Below are positions 23,257 through 32,700 of a stretch of DNA of 64,000 bases, piece after piece. The stretch lies in assembly GCF_042684505.1 (NCBI RefSeq), contig NZ_JBHULT010000010.1, positions 186,001-250,000 on the forward strand, written 5' to 3'. The DNA comes from Salinimicrobium flavum (GTDB taxonomy: Bacteria > Bacteroidota > Bacteroidia > Flavobacteriales > Flavobacteriaceae). A program made the translations under genes and the position numbers. Under the pieces are notes generated by a model. The model ran no database searches. It was not told the origin of the DNA and was given only the letters and a program-made list of their open reading frames with translations. Each line of letters starts with the position of its first letter. Positions within the stretch are counted from its first letter, which is position 1.

Positions 23257-23341
23257 CGGAGAGTGTGAGATTCGAACTCACGCGACAATTGCTCGTCGAC
23301 AGTTTAGCAAACTGCTCCATTAACCACTCTGGCAACTCTCC
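23257..23341 (-). tRNA. tRNA-Ser (GCT)
   Basis: On the minus strand GGAGAGT pairs with ACTCTCC at the ends. The anticodon stem-loop CAGTTTGCTAAACTG gives anticodon GCT, and a long variable arm (TCGACGAGCAATTGTCGC) marks a serine tRNA. The T-arm has GAGTTCGAATCTC. It lies upstream of tRNA-Pro in the same orientation, so the two were probably one transcript. Confidence 0.95.
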
Positions 23342-23538
23342 TCGTAAAAATATGAACTTGCAAATATTTTGCGGTTGCAAATGTATGTTTTCACTATCAT
23401 TTGTGCAAACCTTTTCATGCTTTTTTATAGTGTTATTTGACAAGCTATTTGACTTCAGTTCATTAGACTTTTAATTTTATTTATCTGCCGTCTTCACCAT
23501 ATACCTTAGTCCCGGCATGCGGTCTTCGTAATATGCAA

Positions 23539-23568
23539 TTTGTTTCTTCCAGTTCATTTTTAACTTTG
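23539..23568 (+). promoter_or_regulatory. Consensus Bacteroidota promoter for the GT2 gene
   Basis: TTTG (23539-23542), an 18-base spacer and TAACTTTG (23561-23568) match TTTG-N18/19-TAnnTTTG. The predicted transcript starts near 23575, about 45 bases before the TTG start codon at 23621. Confidence 0.7.
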
Positions 23569-23620
23569 CGCTAAAGCCATTCCAGCGAGATTTTTCTTAA
23601 CTTGAAAACAAAGCTTTTAC

Positions 23621-24448
23621 TTGGAGAAGGAACCCATATATCAGTCAGATTTTAATACTCTCAGGTGTTGTGTAATTATCCCTACCTATAACAATTCTAC
23701 CACATTGAGCAGGGTTCTTTATGACGTCCTTCAATACACAACTAATGTGCTGGTTGTCAATGATGGTTCTACAGATGATACTTCATCTATTCTCAAGAGT
23801 TTTTCTGAACTGCACGTTGTTACTATTGCGGTAAATAAGGGTAAAGGAAATGCCCTTAAAACAGGGTTTAAGTCGGCAGAAGAATTTGGATATGAATATG
23901 CGGTGTCTATGGATTCAGACGGGCAACATTATCCCGATGATCTGCCTGTTTTTCTCGAAGCCCTGAAGAACAGGGAACCTAATGATCCGCCTCTCCTCGT
24001 GGTAGGATCCCGTGAGATGGATGGACCTGATATTCCTGAAAAAAGCAGTATTGGAAACAGGTTTTCCAGTTTCTGGTTTTGGGTAGAGACAGGGGTGAAG
24101 CTACAGGATACCCAATGCGGTTACCGGCTGTATCCTTTGAAGGTTGTCAATAAAATGAAATTGTATACCTCCCGTTTTGAACTAGAGATAGAGGTGCTGG
24201 TAAAAGCTGTTTGGAAAGGGGTGAAGGTTATTAACCTCCCGGTAAAAGTTCTGTATGACCCCAAGGAGCGGGTGACCCACTTTAGACCGTTTCAGGATGT
24301 GGCCCGTATTACGGTATTGAACATCTGGTTCCTGGGAGTGGCCTTTTTCTATATTTGGCCCCGAAATATTCTACGGAAGATGAAAAGGTCAAAAACAGAA
24401 GCGGTATCAAAAGAGACATTTTCAGATAATAATCTCCCCGTAGAGTAA
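23621..24448 (+). CDS. GT2 family glycosyltransferase (DPM1-like)
   Basis: A 275-residue GT-A enzyme. The N-terminal motifs are VIIPTYNNSTTLSRVLYDVL, VVNDGSTDDTSSIL and the metal-binding DxD-like SMDSDGQHYPDD; DTQCGYRLYP follows, as in dolichol/polyprenyl-phosphate mannose synthases. A hydrophobic segment near the C-terminus (VLNIWFLGVAFFYIWP) may hold it on the membrane. It transfers a sugar from a nucleotide donor to a lipid or other acceptor; the sugar is not evident. The start is a TTG, supported by the promoter upstream and the lack of an earlier ATG. It converges on the next gene with no base between the stops. Confidence 0.85.
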   Translation: MEKEPIYQSDFNTLRCCVIIPTYNNSTTLSRVLYDVLQYTTNVLVVNDGSTDDTSSILKSFSELHVVTIAVNKGKGNALKTGFKSAEEFGYEYAVSMDSDGQHYPDDLPVFLEALKNREPNDPPLLVVGSREMDGPDIPEKSSIGNRFSSFWFWVETGVKLQDTQCGYRLYPLKVVNKMKLYTSRFELEIEVLVKAVWKGVKVINLPVKVLYDPKERVTHFRPFQDVARITVLNIWFLGVAFFYIWPRNILRKMKRSKTEAVSKETFSDNNLPVE

Positions 24449-25630
24449 TTAATCCTCCAATTTTTCACAGAAGATCACCACTTTTTCACCCGACTCAATG
24501 GTGGTAAAAAAGAGGTAATTATCCCCCCCATCTTTTATTTTTAAATTCTTCCGCAGGGAAGAGACTGTTTCGGGAAAATTTCGGGTAGTGATGTGCGCTT
24601 TTTCTATAGCAAGTTCCTTTTTAAGTTGTTTCTTTTTATAAGGCAGCACTTTATTGACCTTAAAAGTTCTTCCGGGGAAATCGACCAGCTCTTCGGAAGT
24701 GTAAAGATGGCTGTTCATATGCAGTTTTCCTAGTCCCAGTTTGGTTCCTACTGCCTCAAAAAGGCCACTTTTCATTATGGCTGCGTTGGGTTCATATAAA
24801 TAGGCCAGGGGTGCAGAGTATTCTGAAGTAGATCTGTTCTTATAGTTACCCTCAAAATACTGATCTTCTTTTCTTCGGAAGTTAATGGTTTTGATCAGAA
24901 CATCATCAACAGCTTCTTTTTTAAGCACCCATAACAATTCCTTCACGTCATTTTCAACAGCGATCACATGAATTTCCTTTATCGTTTTCAGTGCTTTTAT
25001 TCCCGCCTGAAGGTCAAGCAGGGGAGAGGTCTTTACCAGGATATTTTCGGCTTTCTCCCAAAGTAGTTCCAGATTTTCGGGCACATCGGGTAAACAGTCT
25101 GAGAGGTGGAAAACACGACCACCGCTGTCATCCCGCCTCGAAGGATCAATGAAGACCCAGTCAAATGTTTCCGAAGTAGATCTCAGATATTCGAGTCCGT
25201 CGCCGGTAAAGGTTTCTATATTCTTTGCTCCCAGCACCTCAAAATTATGTGCTGCCAGTGCCGAAAGTTCTTCGTTGAGTTCGGTATGGATCAACTTCCT
25301 GACTTTTCCGGAGAAAAAAAAGGAATCAATTCCAAAGCCACCGGTGAGATCTAACAGTAAATTTCCCGAAACCAGTGACGCTTTATATTCCGCAGTGATC
25401 TCAGAAGAGGTTTGCTCGAGATTAATCCTGGGTGGGTAAACGATGCCTTTTGTATTAAACCAGGTGGGAAGTTTCTTTTCAGCTTTCTTTTTTCCGATTA
25501 TCTGTACGGCAAGTTCCTGCGGACTCACATTTAGGAAAGGGCTCCCTTTTAAAAGGATTTCAGAAATGTCTTCCTTATAATTACGTTCAATAAATTCCTG
25601 AATCTCCGTATTTAAAAGGAAAGGGTTCAA
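24449..25630 (-). CDS. Class I SAM-dependent methyltransferase with THUMP-like domain
   Basis: The 393-residue protein has SAM motif I in LLLDLTGGFGIDSFFFS (about residue 92) and motif IV in FDWVFIDPSRRDDSGGRVF, the DPxRR form typical of this family. A THUMP-like C-terminal domain follows. An RNA substrate is likely from the domain and from its place as last gene of an operon with TsaD, RsmE and a TrmH-type enzyme, but the modified position is unknown. The ATG directly abuts the stop of the AI-2E-type transporter gene. Confidence 0.8.
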   Translation of the reverse strand: MNPFLLNTEIQEFIERNYKEDISEILLKGSPFLNVSPQELAVQIIGKKKAEKKLPTWFNTKGIVYPPRINLEQTSSEITAEYKASLVSGNLLLDLTGGFGIDSFFFSGKVRKLIHTELNEELSALAAHNFEVLGAKNIETFTGDGLEYLRSTSETFDWVFIDPSRRDDSGGRVFHLSDCLPDVPENLELLWEKAENILVKTSPLLDLQAGIKALKTIKEIHVIAVENDVKELLWVLKKEAVDDVLIKTINFRRKEDQYFEGNYKNRSTSEYSAPLAYLYEPNAAIMKSGLFEAVGTKLGLGKLHMNSHLYTSEELVDFPGRTFKVNKVLPYKKKQLKKELAIEKAHITTRNFPETVSSLRKNLKIKDGGDNYLFFTTIESGEKVVIFCEKLED

Positions 25631-26719
25631 TTAGAGGTCTCTCGTTAGACGTTTGACAATCTTATATTCGCTGAGGGATTCCTTGGCGATAACTTTAATA
25701 GCGGTATAAAGTGGTACGGCTACTACCATTCCCATAATTCCCGAAGTCAATCCTGCAATGAGGATGATTAGGAAGATCTCGAGGGGGTGGGAACGAACAC
25801 TGGCCCCAAATATCAAAGGTTGATTAATGAAGTTATCTATTAATTGGCAAATTAAATACCCGGACATCACATAAATAAGTTGCGGCAGGATGATGGTTTG
25901 AAAGTCTGCCCCAAGATTACTTGAAATTACGAACAGGGAAACCAGAACACCCGCTATAATGGGGCCCAGGTAAGGGATGATATTTAGAAAAGCGCAAATA
26001 AACGCAATAGCTATAGGATTATCTATTTCGAAAATCGATAAAAGAATACTGTACAGGATGAAGAGAACTGTGATTTGCATGGTTAGCCCCACAAAATAAC
26101 GCGAAAGGAGAACCTTGATCTTATTAAAAACCCGCTGGTATTTGGCTTCGTGTCCCTGGTTTGCAAAAACAAGGATACTGTTAAGCATAAGTTTGCTATC
26201 CTTCAGGAAGAAAAAAGAAATAAATATTATAGAGAATACCGCTATGAAAGCGGCCCCAAGTACTCCAAAAAAGTTATTGAGATATTGGGGAATGGTCGAA
26301 ATATCAAAGTTGCGGGCAAACTGGGTTTGTTTGAATCCTTCAATGATGTCAATTTCCTCAACCCCCAAATAATTGTTTATCTGGATATTCAATTCATTAA
26401 GGTCACGGGTGAAGGCATCCATATCTATCTGTCCCAGGTTTTTGCTTTGCTCCACCACAATAGGTATAAAAATGGTGATCAAACCTATGAAAAGGCCCAG
26501 TACAAGTAAAATTACCATGACCACAGAGATCTTGTTAGGGATCCTGAGCCTGGTTCGGAAAAAGATCACGACCGGCCTTCCGATAAGGGAGATCACTCCC
26601 GCTATCGCGATATAGATAAGTACCGATTGTATTTTGTACAGGAAGTAAAGAAGAAAGGCTGCACCCAATAAAATGGCCACTGCTCTCAGAATTCCGTAGG
26701 ATAATTCTTTTTCGTTCAC
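25631..26719 (-). CDS. AI-2E family transporter
   Basis: A 362-residue polytopic membrane protein with about seven to eight hydrophobic segments. Typical marks are the N-terminal pair around LLYFLYKIQSVLIYIAIAGVI and ISVVMVILLVLGLFIGLIT, a soluble loop near 90-150, FISFFFLKDSKLM, and the late IIPYLGPIIAGVLVS with SGIMGMVVAVPLYTAIKVI. The family includes the AI-2 exporter TqsA and sodium/proton antiporters; the substrate is not known here. It sits within the operon 12 bases after the TrmH-type gene. Confidence 0.88.
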   Translation of the reverse strand: MNEKELSYGILRAVAILLGAAFLLYFLYKIQSVLIYIAIAGVISLIGRPVVIFFRTRLRIPNKISVVMVILLVLGLFIGLITIFIPIVVEQSKNLGQIDMDAFTRDLNELNIQINNYLGVEEIDIIEGFKQTQFARNFDISTIPQYLNNFFGVLGAAFIAVFSIIFISFFFLKDSKLMLNSILVFANQGHEAKYQRVFNKIKVLLSRYFVGLTMQITVLFILYSILLSIFEIDNPIAIAFICAFLNIIPYLGPIIAGVLVSLFVISSNLGADFQTIILPQLIYVMSGYLICQLIDNFINQPLIFGASVRSHPLEIFLIILIAGLTSGIMGMVVAVPLYTAIKVIAKESLSEYKIVKRLTRDL

Positions 26720-26731
26720 GGAGTAAAGATA

Positions 26732-27253
26732 TTATTTCTCATCAAATTGCTGCAGGCTTTTTGTTATTTCAAAAAAAGCAATTCCGGCAGCCTGTGCTAC
26801 GTTCATGCTGCTGTTCTTTCCAAACATAGTGATATGCAGCTTATAACCAACCATTTTTAATACCTCTTCATCTATCCCCATATTCTCATTACCTAATACC
26901 AGTGCCACCTTCTTAAATTTATTGTAAGAAATGGAATCTATGGCCAAACTTCCTTCAGTGATCTCAAGTGCAAGGATTTCATATCCTTCCGCAGCAAGAG
27001 ATATACAGGTTTCAGTAGTGCTTTCTGTTTCTTCGCACATAACGGTCCCGGTAGTTGACCGGGCAGTTCTTCTTAAACGGTTACTTTTAAGATCCGGTGC
27101 AGTTCCGCAGAAAATGATCTTTTCAATATTGAACGCGTCTGCAAGACGAAACAAGCTTCCAATATTAGCCGGGCCCGTAATGTTATCAAGCACCAATACT
27201 ATAGGAAACTTCTTTTCCTCAAAAACGGTATTTTCGTGGGTGAGCTGGCTCAA
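26732..27253 (-). CDS. TrmH/SpoU-type RNA 2'-O-methyltransferase
   Basis: The 173-residue protein is a minimal SPOUT enzyme. Motif 1 is NITGPANIGSLFRLADAF, motif 2 VALVLGNENMGID, motif 3 SSMNVAQAAGIAFFEI, which together build the trefoil knot that binds SAM. It methylates ribose 2'-OH groups in tRNA or rRNA; the N-terminal rRNA-binding extension of larger RlmB-type members is absent, so a tRNA is more likely. The ATG overlaps the stop of the DUF4159 gene by four bases, showing translational coupling. Confidence 0.87.
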   Translation of the reverse strand: MSQLTHENTVFEEKKFPIVLVLDNITGPANIGSLFRLADAFNIEKIIFCGTAPDLKSNRLRRTARSTTGTVMCEETESTTETCISLAAEGYEILALEITEGSLAIDSISYNKFKKVALVLGNENMGIDEEVLKMVGYKLHITMFGKNSSMNVAQAAGIAFFEITKSLQQFDEK

Positions 27254-27894
27254 TTCTCAAAAACGTATTTAATAATGTTGGCTCCCATTTGTAACGCTTT
27301 GAGTCTTACCTCTTCTGGATCGTTATGAACCTGTTCATTTTCCCAACCATCTCCAAGATCACTTTCATAGGTGAACAGGCAAATGAGACGGTCATTCTCG
27401 AACAGACCAAAAGCCTGCGGCGGTTTCGCATCATGTTCATGTATCTTTGGAAGGCCATTGGGAAATGGGTATGCAGTTGAAAAAATGGGATGAGTTGAGG
27501 GCAATTCAAGGAGTTCTTTATCTGGAAAGACCTTTTTTAGCTCCCTGCGGATGAATTCATTCATACCGTAATTATCATCTATATGAAGAAATCCACCGCT
27601 TAAAAGGTAAGTTCTCAAGTTTTCTGCAGCTTCTGAACTGAAAAATACATTGCCATGGCCCGTCATATGTACAAAGGCATATTGGAAGATGTCAGGGCTG
27701 CTGGCTTCTACCGTTCCCGGCTGACTGTTGATGGAGGTCTGGATATTCTCATTGCAGAACTCGATTAGGTTTGGTAAGGAAGTTGGGTTACCATACCAAT
27801 CCCCGCCGCCATCATACTTGAGGACCGCGATCTCCTGGGCCTGAAGCAGAAAACCTCCTGTGAATAAAAATATGACCAACCCAATATTCTTCAT
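27250..27894 (-). CDS. DUF4159 domain protein, exported
   Basis: From ATG 27894 the 214-residue product begins with a signal peptide (MKNIGLVIFLFTGGFLLQAQ). The domain starts IAVLKYDGGGDWYGNPTSLPNL and includes FVHMTGHGNVFFSS, LSGGFLHIDDNYGMNEFIRRE and KIHEHDAKPPQAFGLF, a flavodoxin-like or class I glutamine-amidotransferase-like fold of unknown function. An upstream in-frame ATG at 27942 would overlap rsmE and bury the signal peptide, so I prefer 27894. It lies inside an operon of RNA enzymes, although it is itself predicted to be periplasmic. Confidence 0.83.
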   Translation of the reverse strand: MKNIGLVIFLFTGGFLLQAQEIAVLKYDGGGDWYGNPTSLPNLIEFCNENIQTSINSQPGTVEASSPDIFQYAFVHMTGHGNVFFSSEAAENLRTYLLSGGFLHIDDNYGMNEFIRRELKKVFPDKELLELPSTHPIFSTAYPFPNGLPKIHEHDAKPPQAFGLFENDRLICLFTYESDLGDGWENEQVHNDPEEVRLKALQMGANIIKYVFEN

Positions 27895-27928
27895 GTTGGT
27901 AAAAATAAGAAAAGCCGAAGAGGAAATC

Positions 27929-28642
27929 TTATTCCTCTTCATTTATTAATGCCGCAGTGTGGCAAGCCACAATTGCCGCTGTTTCGGTCCTTAACCTGCT
28001 GCTTCCCAGACTCACTGCTTCCCAGCCGTGGGTTTGGGCCTTTTTTACTTCTTCGGAAGAAAAATCCCCTTCAGGACCTATCAAAACGATTACAGAAGTT
28101 TTTGCCTGAAGTCTTTTTGACAACAGGTTCTTTTCTGAATCCTCCTCGCAATGAGCAATGAATTTTTGACCCTCGAAATCCTGCTTCACAAAATCTTCAA
28201 AACTCACCGGCTCATGTAAGACAGGGAACCTTGTATGTAATGACTGTTTCAATGCACTTTGCAAAACCCGTTCATACCGGTTCAGTTTTACCACCTTCCG
28301 TTCACTGTGGTCACAAATGACCGGGGTTATTTCATGAACGCCGATCTCTGTCGCTTTTTCAAGGAACCATTCATAACGATCATTCATTTTAGTAGGTGCT
28401 ACCGCCATGTGGAGGTGATAGGGGGAAGGAGGGTCCATTTGGGAATGCAACACCCTTGCGATACAATTTCCGGGATTAGCCGTAATGAGTTGCGTGGTGA
28501 AGATCCAGCCCTTCCCATTGGTAAGGTGTAGTTCATCACCTTCTTTTTTCCGAAGGACTTTTACGATATGCTTACTTTCTTCGCGGGGAAAAATTACTTC
28601 CTTGTCACCGTCTGTGACTTCGGGATGATAGAATAGCTGCAT
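27929..28642 (-). CDS. rsmE: 16S rRNA (uracil-1498-N3)-methyltransferase
   Basis: The 237-residue protein has the PUA-like N-terminal domain (MQLFYHPEV, then SKHIVKVLRKKEGDELHLTN) and a SPOUT domain with WFLEKATEIGVHEITPV, VLIGPEGDFSSEEVKKA and SLGSSRLRTETAAIVA, the signature of RsmE. It methylates U1498 in helix 44 of 16S rRNA after 30S assembly. The start is three bases after the tsaD stop, so both are in one transcript. Confidence 0.95.
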   Translation of the reverse strand: MQLFYHPEVTDGDKEVIFPREESKHIVKVLRKKEGDELHLTNGKGWIFTTQLITANPGNCIARVLHSQMDPPSPYHLHMAVAPTKMNDRYEWFLEKATEIGVHEITPVICDHSERKVVKLNRYERVLQSALKQSLHTRFPVLHEPVSFEDFVKQDFEGQKFIAHCEEDSEKNLLSKRLQAKTSVIVLIGPEGDFSSEEVKKAQTHGWEAVSLGSSRLRTETAAIVACHTAALINEEE

Positions 28643-28645
28643 AAA

Positions 28646-29668
28646 TTACATTTTTATCCTTGCTTTCGCAGTAACGCCCAGGTCAGCATAATCTCCGGAT
28701 ATATATTTAAAATGTCCCGCGATTGCGATCATTGCCGCATTATCTGTAGTGTATTCAAACTTTGGAATAAAAGTTTTCCATCTGTATTTATTCTCTGCTT
28801 CTTTAAGGGTCTTCCTTATCCCGCTGTTGGCCGATACGCCACCCGCGATCGCGATCTGGTTGATGCCGGTTTGTTTTGCAGCTTTCTTCAACTTATCCAT
28901 CAGGATCCCTATGATGGTATGTTGTATCGAAGCACAGATATCATTAAGGTTCTTTTCAATAAACTGCGGATCTTCCTTTAATTGCTTCTGAATAAAATAC
29001 AGGATAGAGGTTTTGAGTCCGCTAAAACTGAAGTTCAGGTCCCCAACTTTAGGTTTTGGGAACGGAAATGCTTTGGGATTCCCAAGCTGCGCATGTTTAT
29101 CTACCAATGGCCCTCCGGGGTAGGGAAGTCCAAGGATCTTGGCACTTTTGTCAAAAGCCTCCCCAACAGCATCATCCAGGGTTTGCCCTATTACTTCCAT
29201 TGCAAAGTAATCAGAAACCTTCACGATCTGGGTGTGACCGCCACTTATGGTCATTGCCAAAAATGGGAATTGTGGCTTGTCATATCCTTCCTCTTCGATG
29301 AAATGAGCCAGGATATGTGCCTGCATATGGTTCACATCCAGTAACGGAATACCTAACCCCAGGGCTAAAGACTTGGCAAAAGAGGTGCCTACCAGCAGGG
29401 ATCCCATTAAACCGGGGCCACGGGTAAAAGCAACGGCAGAAAGATCATTTTTGGAAATACCGGCCTGATCCAGAGCCTCATGGATCACCGGTACGATGTT
29501 CTGCTGGTGTGCCCTGGAGGCCAATTCCGGCACAACTCCGCCATATTTTTTATGGATATCCTGGGTGGCCACCACATTAGACAGGATCTTACCGTTGTGC
29601 AGAACGGCTGCGGCCGTGTCATCACAGGAAGATTCGATGCCGAGAATAAATATATTTTGTGTTGCCAT
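28646..29668 (-). CDS. tsaD: tRNA N6-threonylcarbamoyladenosine transferase TsaD
   Basis: 340 residues, the usual length. The sequence opens with ILGIESSCDDTAAAVLHNG and has the metal-binding HMQAHILAHF, SGGHTQIVKV, and GGVSANSGIRKTLKEA near the end, all hallmarks of the Kae1/YgjD family. With TsaB, TsaC and TsaE (not in this window) it makes t6A at position 37 of ANN-decoding tRNAs. It is the first gene of the six-gene minus-strand operon and faces tamB across a 93-base divergent region. Confidence 0.96.
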   Translation of the reverse strand: MATQNIFILGIESSCDDTAAAVLHNGKILSNVVATQDIHKKYGGVVPELASRAHQQNIVPVIHEALDQAGISKNDLSAVAFTRGPGLMGSLLVGTSFAKSLALGLGIPLLDVNHMQAHILAHFIEEEGYDKPQFPFLAMTISGGHTQIVKVSDYFAMEVIGQTLDDAVGEAFDKSAKILGLPYPGGPLVDKHAQLGNPKAFPFPKPKVGDLNFSFSGLKTSILYFIQKQLKEDPQFIEKNLNDICASIQHTIIGILMDKLKKAAKQTGINQIAIAGGVSANSGIRKTLKEAENKYRWKTFIPKFEYTTDNAAMIAIAGHFKYISGDYADLGVTAKARIKM

Positions 29669-29706
29669 CTCTATGATTTAGGCCTGAAAATTGTTAATAT
29701 TGTTCG

Positions 29707-29737
29707 CAAAGTTATAACATAAAAATCTATCAAAAAA
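29707..29737 (-). promoter_or_regulatory. Probable promoter of the tsaD operon
   Basis: On the minus strand TAACTTTG (plus 29707-29714) matches the -7 consensus; TTTT lies at the -33 place with a 19-base spacer, one base short of TTTG. Transcription would begin about 40 bases before the tsaD ATG. The element overlaps the region from which tamB translation must start on the other strand. Confidence 0.5.
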
Positions 29738-29761
29738 TTCTGGAAAATACTAGGTAAAACG

Positions 29762-32700
29762 GTGCTGGCACTGTTACTTCTTTTTATCATATTATTGATA
29801 GTATTTTCTATTCCCGCCGTCCAGACCTCTATCGCAAATAAGATCACCAAATCCTTGAAAGAATCCAAAGATGTGGATATCAAAATTGGGAGGGTAGGGA
29901 TCACCTATGGCGGAAAACTTGATCTTAGAGACGTGTTGGTGCTAGATCATCACATGGATACTCTTATCTTTTCACAGAAGATCAATACCTCGCTTACCAG
30001 CCTTACCAGCATTTACAATAATAATCCCACCCTGGGAAATACTACTGCCACTAATCTCCTGCTGGATATGAAGATCTATGAAGGAGAAGAGAATGACAAT
30101 CTTAATATACTACTGAACAAGCTCAAGAAGCAGAAAAAAACCGAATCTTCTCCATTCATTCTGACCATTGATGAAGTTGAAGTACTCGACGGCAGGTACA
30201 GCTACATCAATGAGAATACCCAAAATCCGGAATTTGTGGTTTTGGAACAACTTAATCTTAATGCCCGTAATTTCCTTCTGGATAATTCTGAGGTTTTTGT
30301 AGACGTGAGAAAACTGTCGGGGGTTGAAAAAAGAGGGATCAGGATCGATTTTCTCAGTACCAAATTTGCCTATACTTCCGAAGCTTTGAGCCTTAGCGAG
30401 CTGGAGCTTAGAACTGCCGAATCTTCTCTGGAGGCAGATATCGAAGTTGATGTTCAGAACGGGTTTTCAGATTTCGTGAATTCGGTGCCTATCATTGTTG
30501 ATTTTAAGACGGCTTCAATTTCAACCAATGATCTTAAACCCTTTTATGAAGGATTTGGTGGTGACCAGAAGATCTCCTTTACAGCTCTTCTAAGGGGGCC
30601 TCTGAACAATTTTACACTTTCTGACCTGGATATGACCGGTATGGATCGTACTGTCATAAATGGAAATCTTTTGCTGAAGAATGCCCTTTCTGGAGGGGAT
30701 GAACCTTTTTCCCTGGAAGGAAAGGTTTCGCAGTTGGCCACCAACTATTATGATCTGGTGAATTTGTTACCCGGCTTATTAGGGCCTAAACTTCCCGATG
30801 AACTTAAGGAATTTGGAAACCTTCAGTTGCAGGGAGCAGTTTTTGTTTCTGCTACAGACCTTGATTTTGACGCTAAGTTGTTTTCGCAGTTGGGTTCCGC
30901 AGATGTAGATATGCAGATGCAAAATTACAATGAGACCTCCACGGCTACTTACCAGGGGGACATTGTGGTTAATAATTTCAATCTAGGGAAACTACTTGGA
31001 TCAAAAGCATTTGGCCTTACCTCATTTGACATCAGGATCAATGGAAGGGGATTATCGGCAGAAACCCTCAATTCAGATGTAAGGGGACAGATCTCCAAAC
31101 TGGTTTATAATGGTTACGCTTATAACCGACTAAAAATAAGGGGCACCCTGAAAGCTCCTGTTTTTAATGGAAACTTTATTTCTCTCGATCCTAATCTGCA
31201 AATGGAATTCAATGGCCTTGCAGATCTTTCAAAGGAGACCAGTGTCTATGATTTTGAAGCATCGGTAGCCTATGCAGATCTGGCTGCTCTTAACTTTGTA
31301 AAACGTGACAGCATTGGGATCTTTAAAGGGGACGTCATCATGAACATGAGTGGAAGCGATCTAAATGACGTTGCCGGAAATATTTTGTTTCTCAACACTT
31401 CCTATAAAAATCAGAATGACACATACTCGTTCCGGGATCTTAGGATCACTTCCAGTTTTAACGGACCTGTTCGTACCATTGAAGTTAACTCTCCTGATGT
31501 CATAAACGGAACGGTTGAAGGGGTATTTGATATTACAGAGGTTCCTGCACTTTTTGAAAATGCTGTAGGTAGTCTCTATACCAATTACAGGCCCAACAAG
31601 ATCACTACTAACCAATACCTGTCCTTTAATTTTGATATTTACAATAAGATAGTAGAAGTATTCTTCCCTAAGATCACCCTGGCACCCAACACTTTTATAA
31701 GGGGCAGTGTGGAATCTGATGAATCTGAATTTCGCCTTACCTTCAGATCACCCGAGATCAAGGCTTTCAACAATATGTTTGATAAGGTGAATGTCCAGGT
31801 AGATAATTCCAATCCACTTTTTAATACCTATGTCGAGATTGACAGTGTCTCTACCGATCTTTATAAAATATCAGATTTTAACCTTATTAATGTTACCCTC
31901 AACGACACCTTATTTATTAGATCAGAATTCCGCGGAGGCCCAAGAAATGATGATGAATACAACCTGAACCTGTACCACACGATTAACCAGGATAACAATT
32001 CGGTAATTGGTCTACAGCGGTCAGACATCAAATTCAAGGAAAGCGTTTGGCATCTCAACGAGCAAAATAACCGTTCTAACAGGGTCATCTTTGATAATGG
32101 ATTGCAAAATATAAGAGTTGATTCACTGGTACTTAGTCATGGGGAGGAAGAGATAAGGCTCAATGGTCAAATGAGGGATTCAACCTATAAGGATTTTAAA
32201 ATGCAGTTTGAGAACGTTGACCTTTACAAGGTCACTCCTGAGATCGATAAACTTTCCATGGAGGGTATAGTTAACGGTACACTTAACCTGCTTCAGCAAA
32301 ACGGGGCCTATTATCCCAATACCTCGTTAACCATAAAAGATCTGGTGGTGAACGATCAGCTTTTGGGGAACCTAAACCTGGACGTAATGGGGAACAGGGA
32401 CCTTAGTTTTTACAATGTAAACACCACTCTGAGGAATAAAGGCCTGGAATCTCTCTCGGCCATTGGAGAAATAGTGGTTAATGAAGAGACCCCTAATATA
32501 AACCTCGATGTGAACCTCAGGAACTTTGAAATGGCTGCCTTCAGCACAATTGGTGGGGATGTGATCAATAATATTCGCGGACTGGTATCAGGAAATGCCA
32601 GGGTGACCGGAAATTATAAGAATCCTGACATCACCGGACGTTTAAGATTAAAAAATGCAGGACTGGGAGTTCCTTATCTGAATGTTGATTATACTTTTGA

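Noticed and set aside
27895..27942. Longer start for the DUF4159 gene
   Set aside because: It would overlap rsmE and put a charged tail in front of an otherwise typical signal peptide.
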